From: Lacrimispora defluvii
GTDB lineage: Bacteria; Bacillota; Clostridia; Lachnospirales; Lachnospiraceae
Reading direction: 5' to 3'
DNA length: 64,000 nucleotides
Assembly (NCBI GenBank): GCA_013036995.1
Contig: JAAOXG010000019.1
Location: forward strand, 62,001 to 126,000
Shown piece by piece: positions 8,196 to 14,411 of the stretch. The notes under the pieces were generated by a model. The model did not search any database, was not told the origin of the DNA, and was given only the letters and a program-made list of their open reading frames with translations. The translations under genes and the position numbers were made by a program. The number at the start of each line of letters is the position of its first letter. Within the stretch, counting starts at the first letter, position 1.

Positions 8196-8226
8196 AAAAG
8201 CGTCAGGGCTTAGCTCTGGCGCTTTT
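8196..8226. terminator. phage terminator at the left end, symmetric
   Basis: Arms AAAAGCGTCAG (8196-8206) and CTGGCGCTTTT (8216-8226), with A and T runs on both sides. It would end integrase mRNA in the circular phage, and now sits behind tRNA-Leu(AAG). The rest of 8227-8524 shows no convincing gene. Confidence 0.75.
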
Positions 8227-8524
8227 GTTATGCCCGGTCGTCTCTCGATGTGGCTCGAGAAATAGAGCCTGCTCAGCTCGGCAGCTATCACCGTTCCCTT
8301 CTGGCCTCCTCGGCCGTGTGGCTATGGTTTACGAGTTGCACGGGACTGGCTGCGGCGCCTGCTGCCTTCTTGTCTCGTTTTAAGGTTTTCACATTAAAAA
8401 CCAGCAAAACTTGTCAGCTATCACTCAGACCGGGCTTGATCTGTTAATCTACGCGCACCCCTCTGAATTTTCACGGGCTGGGGACCGTCCTCGGCTTCAT
8501 TAGTGCCCCGCATTGCTGCGGGTG

Positions 8525-8737
8525 TTATCTTTCCCCCATATCTTTGTATATGAGTTCGGTTACATAGGAGTTTGTGCTGGCGTAGCCTTTTGATTTGGCC
8601 CACACTGCGATCCGTTCCTTGTCGCCGATCGGGACCGTGATCGGGATCCGGTCTTTGTTGTCCCGCTGCCATGTGTTCTTGTATGCGGTGTGAGCTGCTG
8701 CCAGCTCCTCCGGTGTCTTTGTCGATTTTCTTGCCAT
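8525..8737 (-). CDS. small ribbon-helix-helix-like protein
   Basis: A 70-residue basic protein with a short strand (RIPITVPIGDKERI) followed by helices (AVWAKSKGYASTNSYVTELIYKD), the layout of Arc/MetJ-type DNA-binding proteins. GGAGG lies just before ATG. Last gene of a leftward cassette beside attL (9584 to 8525). A degenerate copy of the cassette's 16-bp palindrome lies 31 bp upstream (8768-8783), so autoregulation is plausible. The fold assignment is inference from pattern. Confidence 0.65.
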   Translation of the reverse strand: MARKSTKTPEELAAAHTAYKNTWQRDNKDRIPITVPIGDKERIAVWAKSKGYASTNSYVTELIYKDMGER

Positions 8738-8767
8738 TGTATCGCCTCCTTCAGATTGATTTTATCA

Positions 8768-8783
8768 TATCATACACAAGACA
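8768..8783. promoter_or_regulatory. third, degenerate copy of the 16-bp palindrome
   Basis: TATCATACACAAGACA differs from the copy at 9639-9654 at three positions and lies upstream of the RHH-like gene. See 9639-9711. Confidence 0.45.
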
Positions 8784-8821
8784 ACAACCTCGGGCGGCAG
8801 CGGCGCCGCCCTTTTGCTTTG

Positions 8822-9406
8822 TTAGTGCATGTATGGCCTCAGAGTGTCGTCTTGTAATTCGTAGCACATGCAGCCACAATCGAAGCGTATATAGTTGTAA
8901 TCTGTGGCGTTGTATATTGGAGGGCGGTCGTATTCTCCGATCTTTCTGAGTTTGTTGTGTCTATTCACTTCGTAAATTGGAGTAGTCCGGTGTATTGTGA
9001 TTTTTTCCTTTGCGAACCCGTACCAGTCATAAAGAAGTGCCTTCGCCTCGTCGTCTGTGAGTTTTTTGCTTCCGCTTGCTGAGGCGAGTGCCTCGTATTC
9101 TTTCTGGCTTACGTTTTCGGTGTCTGTGTACGGTCTCCACTCTTGTTCGTGCTCGAGCTGTTTTTTAAGTGCTTCGATTTCTGAGTCTCTGCGAGTTATT
9201 TCCTTGTCATTTTGCTGGCTTGTTTTCAGGTATTCGAGATTGGTTTTTCTCTGAATTTTCTCGGCCAGTCCGTCAGTGTTTCTCTTGTACGCTTTGCAGA
9301 AGGCGTCCTTGTCTCCATCGAAGCTCATGTAAAATTTTTCGATAGTTCTATATTCTTCGCCAGTAGGGAAATAACCCGTTCTCTGTTCAAATTCTCTTAA
9401 TTCCAT
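8822..9406 (-). CDS. hypothetical protein with central coiled coil
   Basis: A 194-residue soluble protein. The N-terminus (FEQRTGYFPTGEEYRTIEKF, then GDKDAFCKAYK) resembles hypothetical proteins often carried by Firmicute phages and conjugative elements. Residues about 55-90 are charged and heptad-like, and the C-terminus contains FDCGCMCYEL with three close cysteines. GGAGG precedes ATG. Second gene of the cassette and 14 bp from the preceding small gene. No function assigned. Confidence 0.7.
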   Translation of the reverse strand: MELREFEQRTGYFPTGEEYRTIEKFYMSFDGDKDAFCKAYKRNTDGLAEKIQRKTNLEYLKTSQQNDKEITRRDSEIEALKKQLEHEQEWRPYTDTENVSQKEYEALASASGSKKLTDDEAKALLYDWYGFAKEKITIHRTTPIYEVNRHNKLRKIGEYDRPPIYNATDYNYIRFDCGCMCYELQDDTLRPYMH

Positions 9407-9419
9407 TTTGTGATCCTCC

Positions 9420-9584
9420 TTATTCCTCGATTTTATAGCCGTGTTTTACGGCCCAGTTGAGAGCTCCGCGCTTTGTTTTCCAGTTGTTAGGTGCATAGTG
9501 TAAAACCTTATTTTCTTTTTTATTTTTCAGTCCGTAATACTGAGAAGCGGTTCCTTTGTTTATTGTGTAGGTTGTGACTGTCAT
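9420..9584 (-). CDS. 54-residue hypothetical protein, first gene of the attL cassette
   Basis: A small ORF with AGGAGGG seven bases from its ATG. It starts MTVTTYTINKGTASQYYGL and ends HGYKIEE. It is basic and aromatic, contains an ALNWAVKHGY segment, and has no membrane segment. It directly follows the operator-bearing promoter at 9627-9655 and ends 14 bp before the 194-residue gene, so the three genes form one leftward operon. Function unknown. Confidence 0.65.
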   Translation of the reverse strand: MTVTTYTINKGTASQYYGLKNKKENKVLHYAPNNWKTKRGALNWAVKHGYKIEE

Positions 9585-9626
9585 GTCTGGCCCTCCTTGT
9601 TTTCTGCCGTTTTCCTTGTTTCTGAT

Positions 9627-9655
9627 ATTATAATACTATATCGTGCACAAGATAA
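9627..9655 (-). promoter_or_regulatory. promoter of the attL cassette
   Basis: Minus strand TTATCT (9650-9655), 17-bp spacer, TATAAT (9627-9632). A 16-bp palindrome (9639-9654) fills the space between the two elements, so a bound protein would block RNA polymerase. Confidence 0.65.
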
Positions 9656-9711
9656 CAATACACACACTCACCAAACCTCAGCTCGAGCTTTTGTCTATCT
9701 TGCACAAGATA
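9639..9711. repeat. two 16-bp palindromes, likely operators
   Basis: TATCGTGCACAAGATA at 9639-9654 and the perfect palindrome TATCTTGCACAAGATA at 9696-9711, with centres 57 bp apart. The first overlaps the cassette promoter. The likely ligand is a cassette-encoded or phage repressor; the RHH-like protein is the nearest candidate. Confidence 0.65.
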
Positions 9712-9764
9712 TTAAAAGCAGCAGCGGGAGGGAGTAGGGCACCGTCTAAAATGCCCCAGAACGC

Positions 9765-9806
9765 AAAAAAGGCGCCCACTCGGTAAAATTACCGGGTGAG
9801 CGTCTT
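9765..9806 (-). terminator. terminator of the late operon
   Basis: Long stem pairing the GGCGCCCACTCGGTAA side (about 9771-9786) with TTACCGGGTGAGCGTC (about 9789-9804), then six T residues on the minus strand. It lies 26 bp after the holin gene. Confidence 0.85.
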
Positions 9807-9831
9807 TGAGTAAATTCTGGCCGTCTGTGGT

Positions 9832-10374
9832 TTATTCTGTGGCCGTTTCCGCGGCCTTTGCTGCCTTTACCTCAGCAGTAGCCTGAGCGACTGCCGTTTG
9901 TGCCACTGTGGCAGCAACCGAAGCGGCTGCGGTGGCGGCAGTTGTGGCGATCTGTGTCTGTTTTTCTTCGACGGCAGCGGGCGCCGTTCTTTTATCTTCC
10001 CTGACAAGAGTCTCAATTGTGGAGGCGAGCCACTTGTCAAAATCTCCGTAGGCCTCAGCTATTACCGTTTTCGCCTCGTCTGTGATTAGGGCCGTTGCGG
10101 TGTCCTTTGCCTTTTGCAACGCTATGAGCTGCGCCTCTTTGTCAAACTTGCCCTGAGCTTTCAGCGTATCGACATAAGTCTGGAATGTTGTCTGTACGGC
10201 TTTCATTACGGCGTCACTTGCAAGCTCCACATATTTGCGGACGGTTGCGTCGTCGATGTTTGCAGTAATTTCCTGCGTCTTTTTTCTCAACCATGCGACT
10301 GCGAAGCCAGAGAGAGCCAGCAGCAGAGGCAGTACAACCATAGTCATGAGTGTATTGAGAGTTTCCTGATCCAT
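9832..10374 (-). CDS. phage holin, LLH family
   Basis: A 180-residue protein with one N-terminal membrane helix (residues 8-28, MTMVVLPLLLALSGFAVAWL), then a charged helical region and a long Ala-rich tail. This matches LLH-type holins, which release the endolysin at the end of infection. It directly follows the endolysin gene and is the last late gene before the terminator. The Ala/Thr/Val-rich C-terminus (about 140-180) is low complexity. Confidence 0.8.
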   Translation of the reverse strand: MDQETLNTLMTMVVLPLLLALSGFAVAWLRKKTQEITANIDDATVRKYVELASDAVMKAVQTTFQTYVDTLKAQGKFDKEAQLIALQKAKDTATALITDEAKTVIAEAYGDFDKWLASTIETLVREDKRTAPAAVEEKQTQIATTAATAAASVAATVAQTAVAQATAEVKAAKAAETATE

Positions 10375-10387
10375 TCCGTTGCCCTCC

Positions 10388-11356
10388 TTATGCTAAAACG
10401 AGATCGGCCAGTTTTACCCAGCTTGTGATCTCTTTCAATAGAGCACGCTCACTGTCGATCTGCTGCACTGTGTAGGTTTTATTTTTTACCCAGTTTGGGA
10501 TCGTCTGGCCGGTTGCGTACTTTGTGGCCGTTGCTTTTACTTTTACCTTTTTACCTTCTGAGATTGTTCCAGAGCTTGCGGCTGTTGTGGCTCCTGAAAT
10601 GTCCGAAGCGTTTACCCAGCCGTAAACGGTGGATCCTGATCCGCTGATTGCTTTCAGAAGGTATGGGTGAGGCTGGCCCTTGCTGAGCTGCTGCACTTTT
10701 GCCTTGCCCGGTTTGCAGCCTTTGGCTACGCCGCCGGAGTAGCTGCTTGTATAGTGAGTTGTACCGGTAAAGTCTACCGTATCGCCCACCGCGTATTTGA
10801 GAGAGGTGTCTGAGCTTGCCGATCCTGATCCTGATCCGGTACCGGAGCTTGTCGCCTTGCTGCTATACTTTGGCACTCCGTAGCCTCTAATATAGCGAGC
10901 ATTTACGGCAATGTCACGATAGCTTACTGAGTCGCTTTTATTTCCTTCGATGATCTTCATCGTGTTACCCGATACGCTCACAACAATGCCGACGTGTTCC
11001 GGCCAGCCGGTACAGTCTCCAGCGCCTGAGTCGTCCCAGTCGTAAAAGATAATGTCGCCGGCTTCTGGTCTGTATGCGTCATTTTCAACCCATGCGCCGA
11101 GCTTCTGGAAAAGCTGGATCATTTGGCCGCAGCCGCACTCTGTTGGAATAATCGAAGTGAGCCCGGCCTTAATAGCCATAGCCGACACGAACGTCGCGCA
11201 CCATGAGTCTGTATACTTCACGGCGTAGCTTCTGGCGAGTGGTTTGTGGCTGTTGTAAAGATCAATAATTTTTTTATGACTGCCGTCGCTTTCCTTGCAG
11301 CCCAGATATGAAATAGCTGCATTTATATAGCTCTGTCTCAATTCTTTCTCTGTCAT
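10388..11356 (-). CDS. CHAP-domain endolysin with SH3-like wall-binding repeats
   Basis: A 322-residue peptidoglycan hydrolase. The CHAP-type amidase/endopeptidase domain spans about 1-160, with catalytic Cys in DSWCATFVSA and His in WPEHVGIVVS. A Ser/Gly-rich linker follows (about 168-185), then two SH3-like modules (YAVGDTVDFTG... and KVKVKATATKYATG...) for wall binding. No signal peptide, so release depends on the holin next to it. Good AGGAGG site; preceded by small lysis-associated membrane genes. Confidence 0.9.
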   Translation of the reverse strand: MTEKELRQSYINAAISYLGCKESDGSHKKIIDLYNSHKPLARSYAVKYTDSWCATFVSAMAIKAGLTSIIPTECGCGQMIQLFQKLGAWVENDAYRPEAGDIIFYDWDDSGAGDCTGWPEHVGIVVSVSGNTMKIIEGNKSDSVSYRDIAVNARYIRGYGVPKYSSKATSSGTGSGSGSASSDTSLKYAVGDTVDFTGTTHYTSSYSGGVAKGCKPGKAKVQQLSKGQPHPYLLKAISGSGSTVYGWVNASDISGATTAASSGTISEGKKVKVKATATKYATGQTIPNWVKNKTYTVQQIDSERALLKEITSWVKLADLVLA

Positions 11357-11667
11357 TATGGTGTACCTCCTTCATAAGTAGGGCCCGGATCATGTTCTCC
11401 GGGCTCTGTCTCTTGGTTCTGTTTTTGTTCAAGCTCTTTCTGGCGCCTTATGGTGTCGAGCTTGATCTCATTCTCTGCCTTTGCTTTCCAGAAATAAAAA
11501 CCGGTAGCAGCAGAGAGCTCAGCGAAGATCCCCGGCACGATATACGCCAGCGGCGAGGTGTCTCCGGTTCTCCACATGAGAGCAAAAGAAAAGGCCACGA
11601 TCACGACGGTAGCAAGTGCCACCGTTCGCAATATGGTCTTTGAAAATTCTTTTCTACGTCTCCGCAT
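11356..11667 (-). CDS. small two-helix membrane protein of the lysis module
   Basis: A 103-residue protein: basic N-terminus MRRRRKEFSK, two hydrophobic segments (TVALATVVIVAFSFALMW and LAYIVPGIFAELSAATGFYF), and a charged Gln/Glu/Pro-rich tail. I chose ATG 11667 because GGAGG lies seven bases before it; the longer frame upstream has no ribosome site. Overlaps the preceding gene by 14 bp. Possibly a second holin or a spanin-like partner; not proven. Confidence 0.7.
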   Translation of the reverse strand: MRRRRKEFSKTILRTVALATVVIVAFSFALMWRTGDTSPLAYIVPGIFAELSAATGFYFWKAKAENEIKLDTIRRQKELEQKQNQETEPGEHDPGPTYEGGTP

Positions 11668-12004
11668 TTTGTCGCCTCCGATCTGTTTGTATGTTGTGTT
11701 CGCGCTCGAGGTGTTCGTCAATGCGGTTGTGTGCGCTTTTTGCTGACTCATGAGCTCTGCCTGCCGTGTTGCTTATTCCGGCGATCTGATTGCTGATCTC
11801 GTCGATCCGGCCCTCTAGTCTTTGCACGTCTCTGGTAAGTTGCCCTTCAATGCGTCCGACGCTTTCTTTTATGTAGCGCAGGTCTGTCTCCAGAGCTCCG
11901 GCGGCTTTTCCGTCTGCTTTGCTGGCTGACTGCCTGCCGATGTAAAACGTAGCAATCGAGAGAAAAAAGCCGATCACCGTGATAGCGACGCTTAAATCTG
12001 TCAT
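11654..12004 (-). CDS. N-anchored coiled-coil protein (XhlA-like)
   Basis: A 116-residue protein with an N-terminal membrane anchor (VAITVIGFFLSIATFYIG) and a long heptad-patterned helix (about 38-110, including IEGQLTRDVQRLEGRIDEI). The arrangement resembles haemolysin XhlA-type phage lysis accessories. Its start overlaps the stop of the upstream gene (ATGA), indicating coupling. Confidence 0.65.
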   Translation of the reverse strand: MTDLSVAITVIGFFLSIATFYIGRQSASKADGKAAGALETDLRYIKESVGRIEGQLTRDVQRLEGRIDEISNQIAGISNTAGRAHESAKSAHNRIDEHLEREHNIQTDRRRQNAET

Positions 12005-12201
12005 AAGATCCCTCCTTCCTCAAAAACTCCGGCGGCTTTCAGGCTCCCGATCATGTTGTCGGTGGTTTCTTCCAGTTGCTCGGTCTTTTCATTGTGGGCT
12101 ACGGCCTCATATTGCTCGAGCCTCACATGGAGTTCGGCGTTGATCTGGGCCATATTTGAAATTATTGCATTTTGCAACTCAATAATCTCGATGTTACTCA
12201 T
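12001..12201 (-). CDS. small helical protein of the lysis region
   Basis: A 66-residue acidic, helical protein (MSNIEIIELQNAIISNMAQI...). Start at ATG 12201 with GGTGG upstream; the longer frame is a shadow of the preceding gene. Overlaps both neighbours by a few bases, typical of coupled phage genes. It resembles short XkdX-type position proteins only in size and place. Function unknown. Confidence 0.6.
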   Translation of the reverse strand: MSNIEIIELQNAIISNMAQINAELHVRLEQYEAVAHNEKTEQLEETTDNMIGSLKAAGVFEEGGIL

Positions 12202-12415
12202 TTTCTGCCACCTGCCCTTCGGTGGTTTCGATTGTCTCGAGCGCTTCCTGCAGCTCGTTGATCTGCTGGCGGTACTCTGCACGTTTTACACGAGTTGGCT
12301 CGTATTCTGCGTCTGTGAGGGCTCCGTCTGCATGTTTCAAAGACTTGTAATCTGTCGCAGCGAGTAACTGCTGTAAGCCTCTGATCTCTGCCTCAATTTC
12401 TTCTCTGGTTCTCAT
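12194..12415 (-). CDS. small helical protein following the DGR reverse transcriptase
   Basis: A 73-residue protein, mostly charged helix (REEIEAEIRGLQQLL, INELQEALETIE). ATG 12415 has AAAGGAGG eight bases upstream, and this site is encoded by the last codons of the reverse transcriptase. The ATG overlaps that gene's TGA stop (ATGA). This couples lysis-gene translation to the retroelement. Function unknown. Confidence 0.6.
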   Translation of the reverse strand: MRTREEIEAEIRGLQQLLAATDYKSLKHADGALTDAEYEPTRVKRAEYRQQINELQEALETIETTEGQVAENE

Positions 12416-13563
12416 GGTTGTGGTCCTCCTTTCCATTGATCTATGAATAGCCTATTAAATAGGCGGTCCATGCTTTGCACGGTTCTGTATGCGTCCCGAT
12501 GTGACATGCTGCCACGCCATGAGGCGTAGGAGCGCCGCACCTCGTCAAACGTTAGGACGCCAGTCTCTACAAGGTGGGCCTGCTTTTTCAATTTTCGGCG
12601 TTCCCTTGTAACGCTTTCGCGGCACGGCTTCTTGATAATCCGGCCGGTATCTGTGATATAAAAATGAGTTTTTAAGAAAGTAAAGCCGTGTTTCAGGTCT
12701 ACGATCTTTGTTTTTCTTTCATTTACCACAATTCCGAGCTCTGAATAAATAACCCGGAGCTTCTCGAGACATTCCTCGAGGTATTCAATATTGTGGTGTA
12801 TTGCTGCGGTGTCGTCCATGTATCTGTCATATCCGTGGAGCCTCAGCACCTCCTTCGCGTAGTGATCGGCGCGGTTCGGTAGCATTACGGCGTTGATTTG
12901 GCTCGTTTCGCTTCCTAGTCCGAGGCCATTGTCTCCGAAGGCAGAAATAAAACTCTTTCCCAGAGCTATGACTCGCGGATCGTGGAAGGTTCTTTCGTAT
13001 ATTTCAAAAAGTGGCTCATGTGCAACGCTCCCGAAGTAGTCCGAGAAGTCAATCAGGAGTATGCCGCCTTCTCGGCCGTATTTCCTGAAATGTCTGCGCA
13101 GTTGAGCCGTTAATCTGTTGAGAGCGAATTGCGTCCCTTTCCCTTGCTGGCTCGCTCCGTTGTCATAAATCAGCGAGTGGGTGAAGGTGGGATATAGTAC
13201 ATTTTTACAAAATGATTTTTGTACGACGCGTTCAGAAAAGTGCACGCTCTTAATATGCCTGAGCTTGCCGCGCTCGCATATATCAAAGCAAATAAAACCG
13301 CGGCGTATATCTTTTCCAGCAATCAGCTCGGCGCGTGTTTTGGATATATTAAAAAGCAGCAAAGAGTTGTACCTCTGGACGCTGGCTTTCCAGTCTACGC
13401 CCTTCGAGGCTTCCTTTGCCGCTTCGTATAAGGAGTCAAGCGAGGCCACGCGCTCAAAATCATCGTACCGGCCGATCGCGGACCGTTTCTTTTCGAGTCT
13501 GGCGGCTTTTCTCCTCTGGTACCTTTGTTCTCGTCTTTCTTCACTTGTCACGATTATGCTCAT
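12412..13563 (-). CDS. DGR reverse transcriptase
   Basis: Reverse transcriptase of a diversity-generating retroelement, which copies the template repeat into mutated cDNA that replaces the variable repeat. Motifs: IDFSDYF (171-177, catalytic Asp), GLGSETSQ (215-222; the SQ form in this motif is characteristic of DGR enzymes), YMDD (248-251, catalytic), then GFTFLKTHF. No maturase or endonuclease domain. Start at ATG 13563, where the family usually begins (EERREQRYQRRKAAR); AAAGGA abuts it, so GTG 13551 is an alternative. Total about 383 residues. Context: avd and template repeat upstream, variable repeats at 14429 and 45308. Confidence 0.93.
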   Translation of the reverse strand: MSIIVTSEERREQRYQRRKAARLEKKRSAIGRYDDFERVASLDSLYEAAKEASKGVDWKASVQRYNSLLLFNISKTRAELIAGKDIRRGFICFDICERGKLRHIKSVHFSERVVQKSFCKNVLYPTFTHSLIYDNGASQQGKGTQFALNRLTAQLRRHFRKYGREGGILLIDFSDYFGSVAHEPLFEIYERTFHDPRVIALGKSFISAFGDNGLGLGSETSQINAVMLPNRADHYAKEVLRLHGYDRYMDDTAAIHHNIEYLEECLEKLRVIYSELGIVVNERKTKIVDLKHGFTFLKTHFYITDTGRIIKKPCRESVTRERRKLKKQAHLVETGVLTFDEVRRSYASWRGSMSHRDAYRTVQSMDRLFNRLFIDQWKGGPQP

Positions 13564-13781
13564 TCCTTTAATTTTACCCAGCACGGCTGTTGTGCATTTG
13601 GTTAGCCACATAGTACAACGGGTATGAAACGCTGAGGACTTGCACAAACTCCGCGCCATGCAAGCAGCGTCCACCCGGTAGCGTCTGGGTTCTTATTTAC
13701 GCCTTGACGGCGAGGGTTATTCACTCCTTCCTTCCACTTTGGCACTGATTTCGATTTCTCTACTTTGTCTGGCATATAGGT

Positions 13782-13910
13782 GGAATCAGACCGGGACGTA
13801 CAACTCGTTGCTAGCGTTCCAGTTGTTCGAGTTCCCGTTGTTGTTGACGTTCACGCAGTTGGTAGAGTTGCCACTCCTTACGGAAGCCAGCCACCAGTTA
13901 CAGCGGCCGC
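13782..13910 (-). repeat. DGR template repeat (TR)
   Basis: A 129-bp segment matching VR1 (14429-14557) without gaps. Read on the minus strand it is full of AAC codons at exactly the positions that vary in the two targets. Of 20 differences from VR1, 19 fall on template adenines. It contains an in-frame TGA at the end of the CGTCCCGGTCTG block, so it is not itself a functional gene. It lies between avd and the reverse transcriptase, the standard DGR layout. The 13564-13781 spacer is non-coding and presumably part of the template RNA. Confidence 0.95.
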
Positions 13911-13941
13911 GTGACACTTTTTAGCGAATAACCCGAGGCGT

Positions 13942-14352
13942 TTACTTACCTCTTATTTTGTCGTTTTTCCTCCAGCCCTTCATGTCGTCGATCTCTTGGC
14001 TCAGTAGCGCCGTGATCTCATAAAGACTTGCAGGAGTAGCTGAAGGCACGCACCTGACAAGGCGCGATAGTTTTCTTTGTAGTTGGTAGCCATTTGAGAT
14101 GGCGCGCTGAGCGTATTCTTTACGTTTTGAAAGATCTTCCTCATTCATTGCGTAAATACTATTCGCAGCGATCACGTTGTCGTTGAGCTCGTCAATCTTC
14201 CTGATTAGATCTTGCCCGATCATGTAGCGCCATTTCTTCGGTACCCGCTTTTCGTCCATGACGTATAACGTCACGAGGTCTTGCAGTTTTTCGGCATTTG
14301 TCGCTACGTCAAAAGGCGTCTTTTTTCGGTTTCTGGTGTATACGTTACTCAT
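13942..14352 (-). CDS. avd: DGR accessory variability determinant (Avd-like)
   Basis: A 136-residue basic, all-helical protein. Avd forms a pentameric four-helix-bundle barrel that binds the reverse transcriptase and template RNA. Evidence is the size, basic helical character (KKWRYMIGQDLIRKIDELNDNVI, YQLQRKLSRLVRCV) and its place between the variable-repeat gene and the template repeat. GGAGG precedes ATG. The assignment is chiefly by context and pattern. Confidence 0.85.
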   Translation of the reverse strand: MSNVYTRNRKKTPFDVATNAEKLQDLVTLYVMDEKRVPKKWRYMIGQDLIRKIDELNDNVIAANSIYAMNEEDLSKRKEYAQRAISNGYQLQRKLSRLVRCVPSATPASLYEITALLSQEIDDMKGWRKNDKIRGK

Positions 14353-14369
14353 TCTATGCCTCCAGTTAC

Positions 14370-14390
14370 CCGGCTACACGAGGTAGCCGG
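14370..14390. repeat. DGR hairpin downstream of VR1
   Basis: CCGGCTAC (14370-14377), five-base loop, GTAGCCGG (14383-14390), about 40 bp beyond the 3' end of VR1. In characterised DGRs a hairpin or cruciform with an 8-bp stem at this position promotes target recognition. Confidence 0.8.
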
Positions 14391-14411
14391 ATTATAAAAT
14401 TATGCCGCGGC

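Noticed and set aside
8250-8447. 65-residue plus-strand ORF near attL.
   Set aside because: No ribosome site and no protein-like pattern.
12412-13563. Reverse transcriptase as part of a retron, group II intron or abortive-infection system.
   Set aside because: The SQ motif, adjacent Avd-like gene, template repeat and adenine-biased variable repeats define a DGR; no maturase, intron RNA or retron ncRNA is seen.
13563-13674. RT start at 13674, adding 37 residues.
   Set aside because: The added part has no family resemblance, no ribosome site and overlaps the probable template RNA.
13739-13924. Plus-strand ORF across the template repeat.
   Set aside because: It is the antisense of TR and has no ribosome site.
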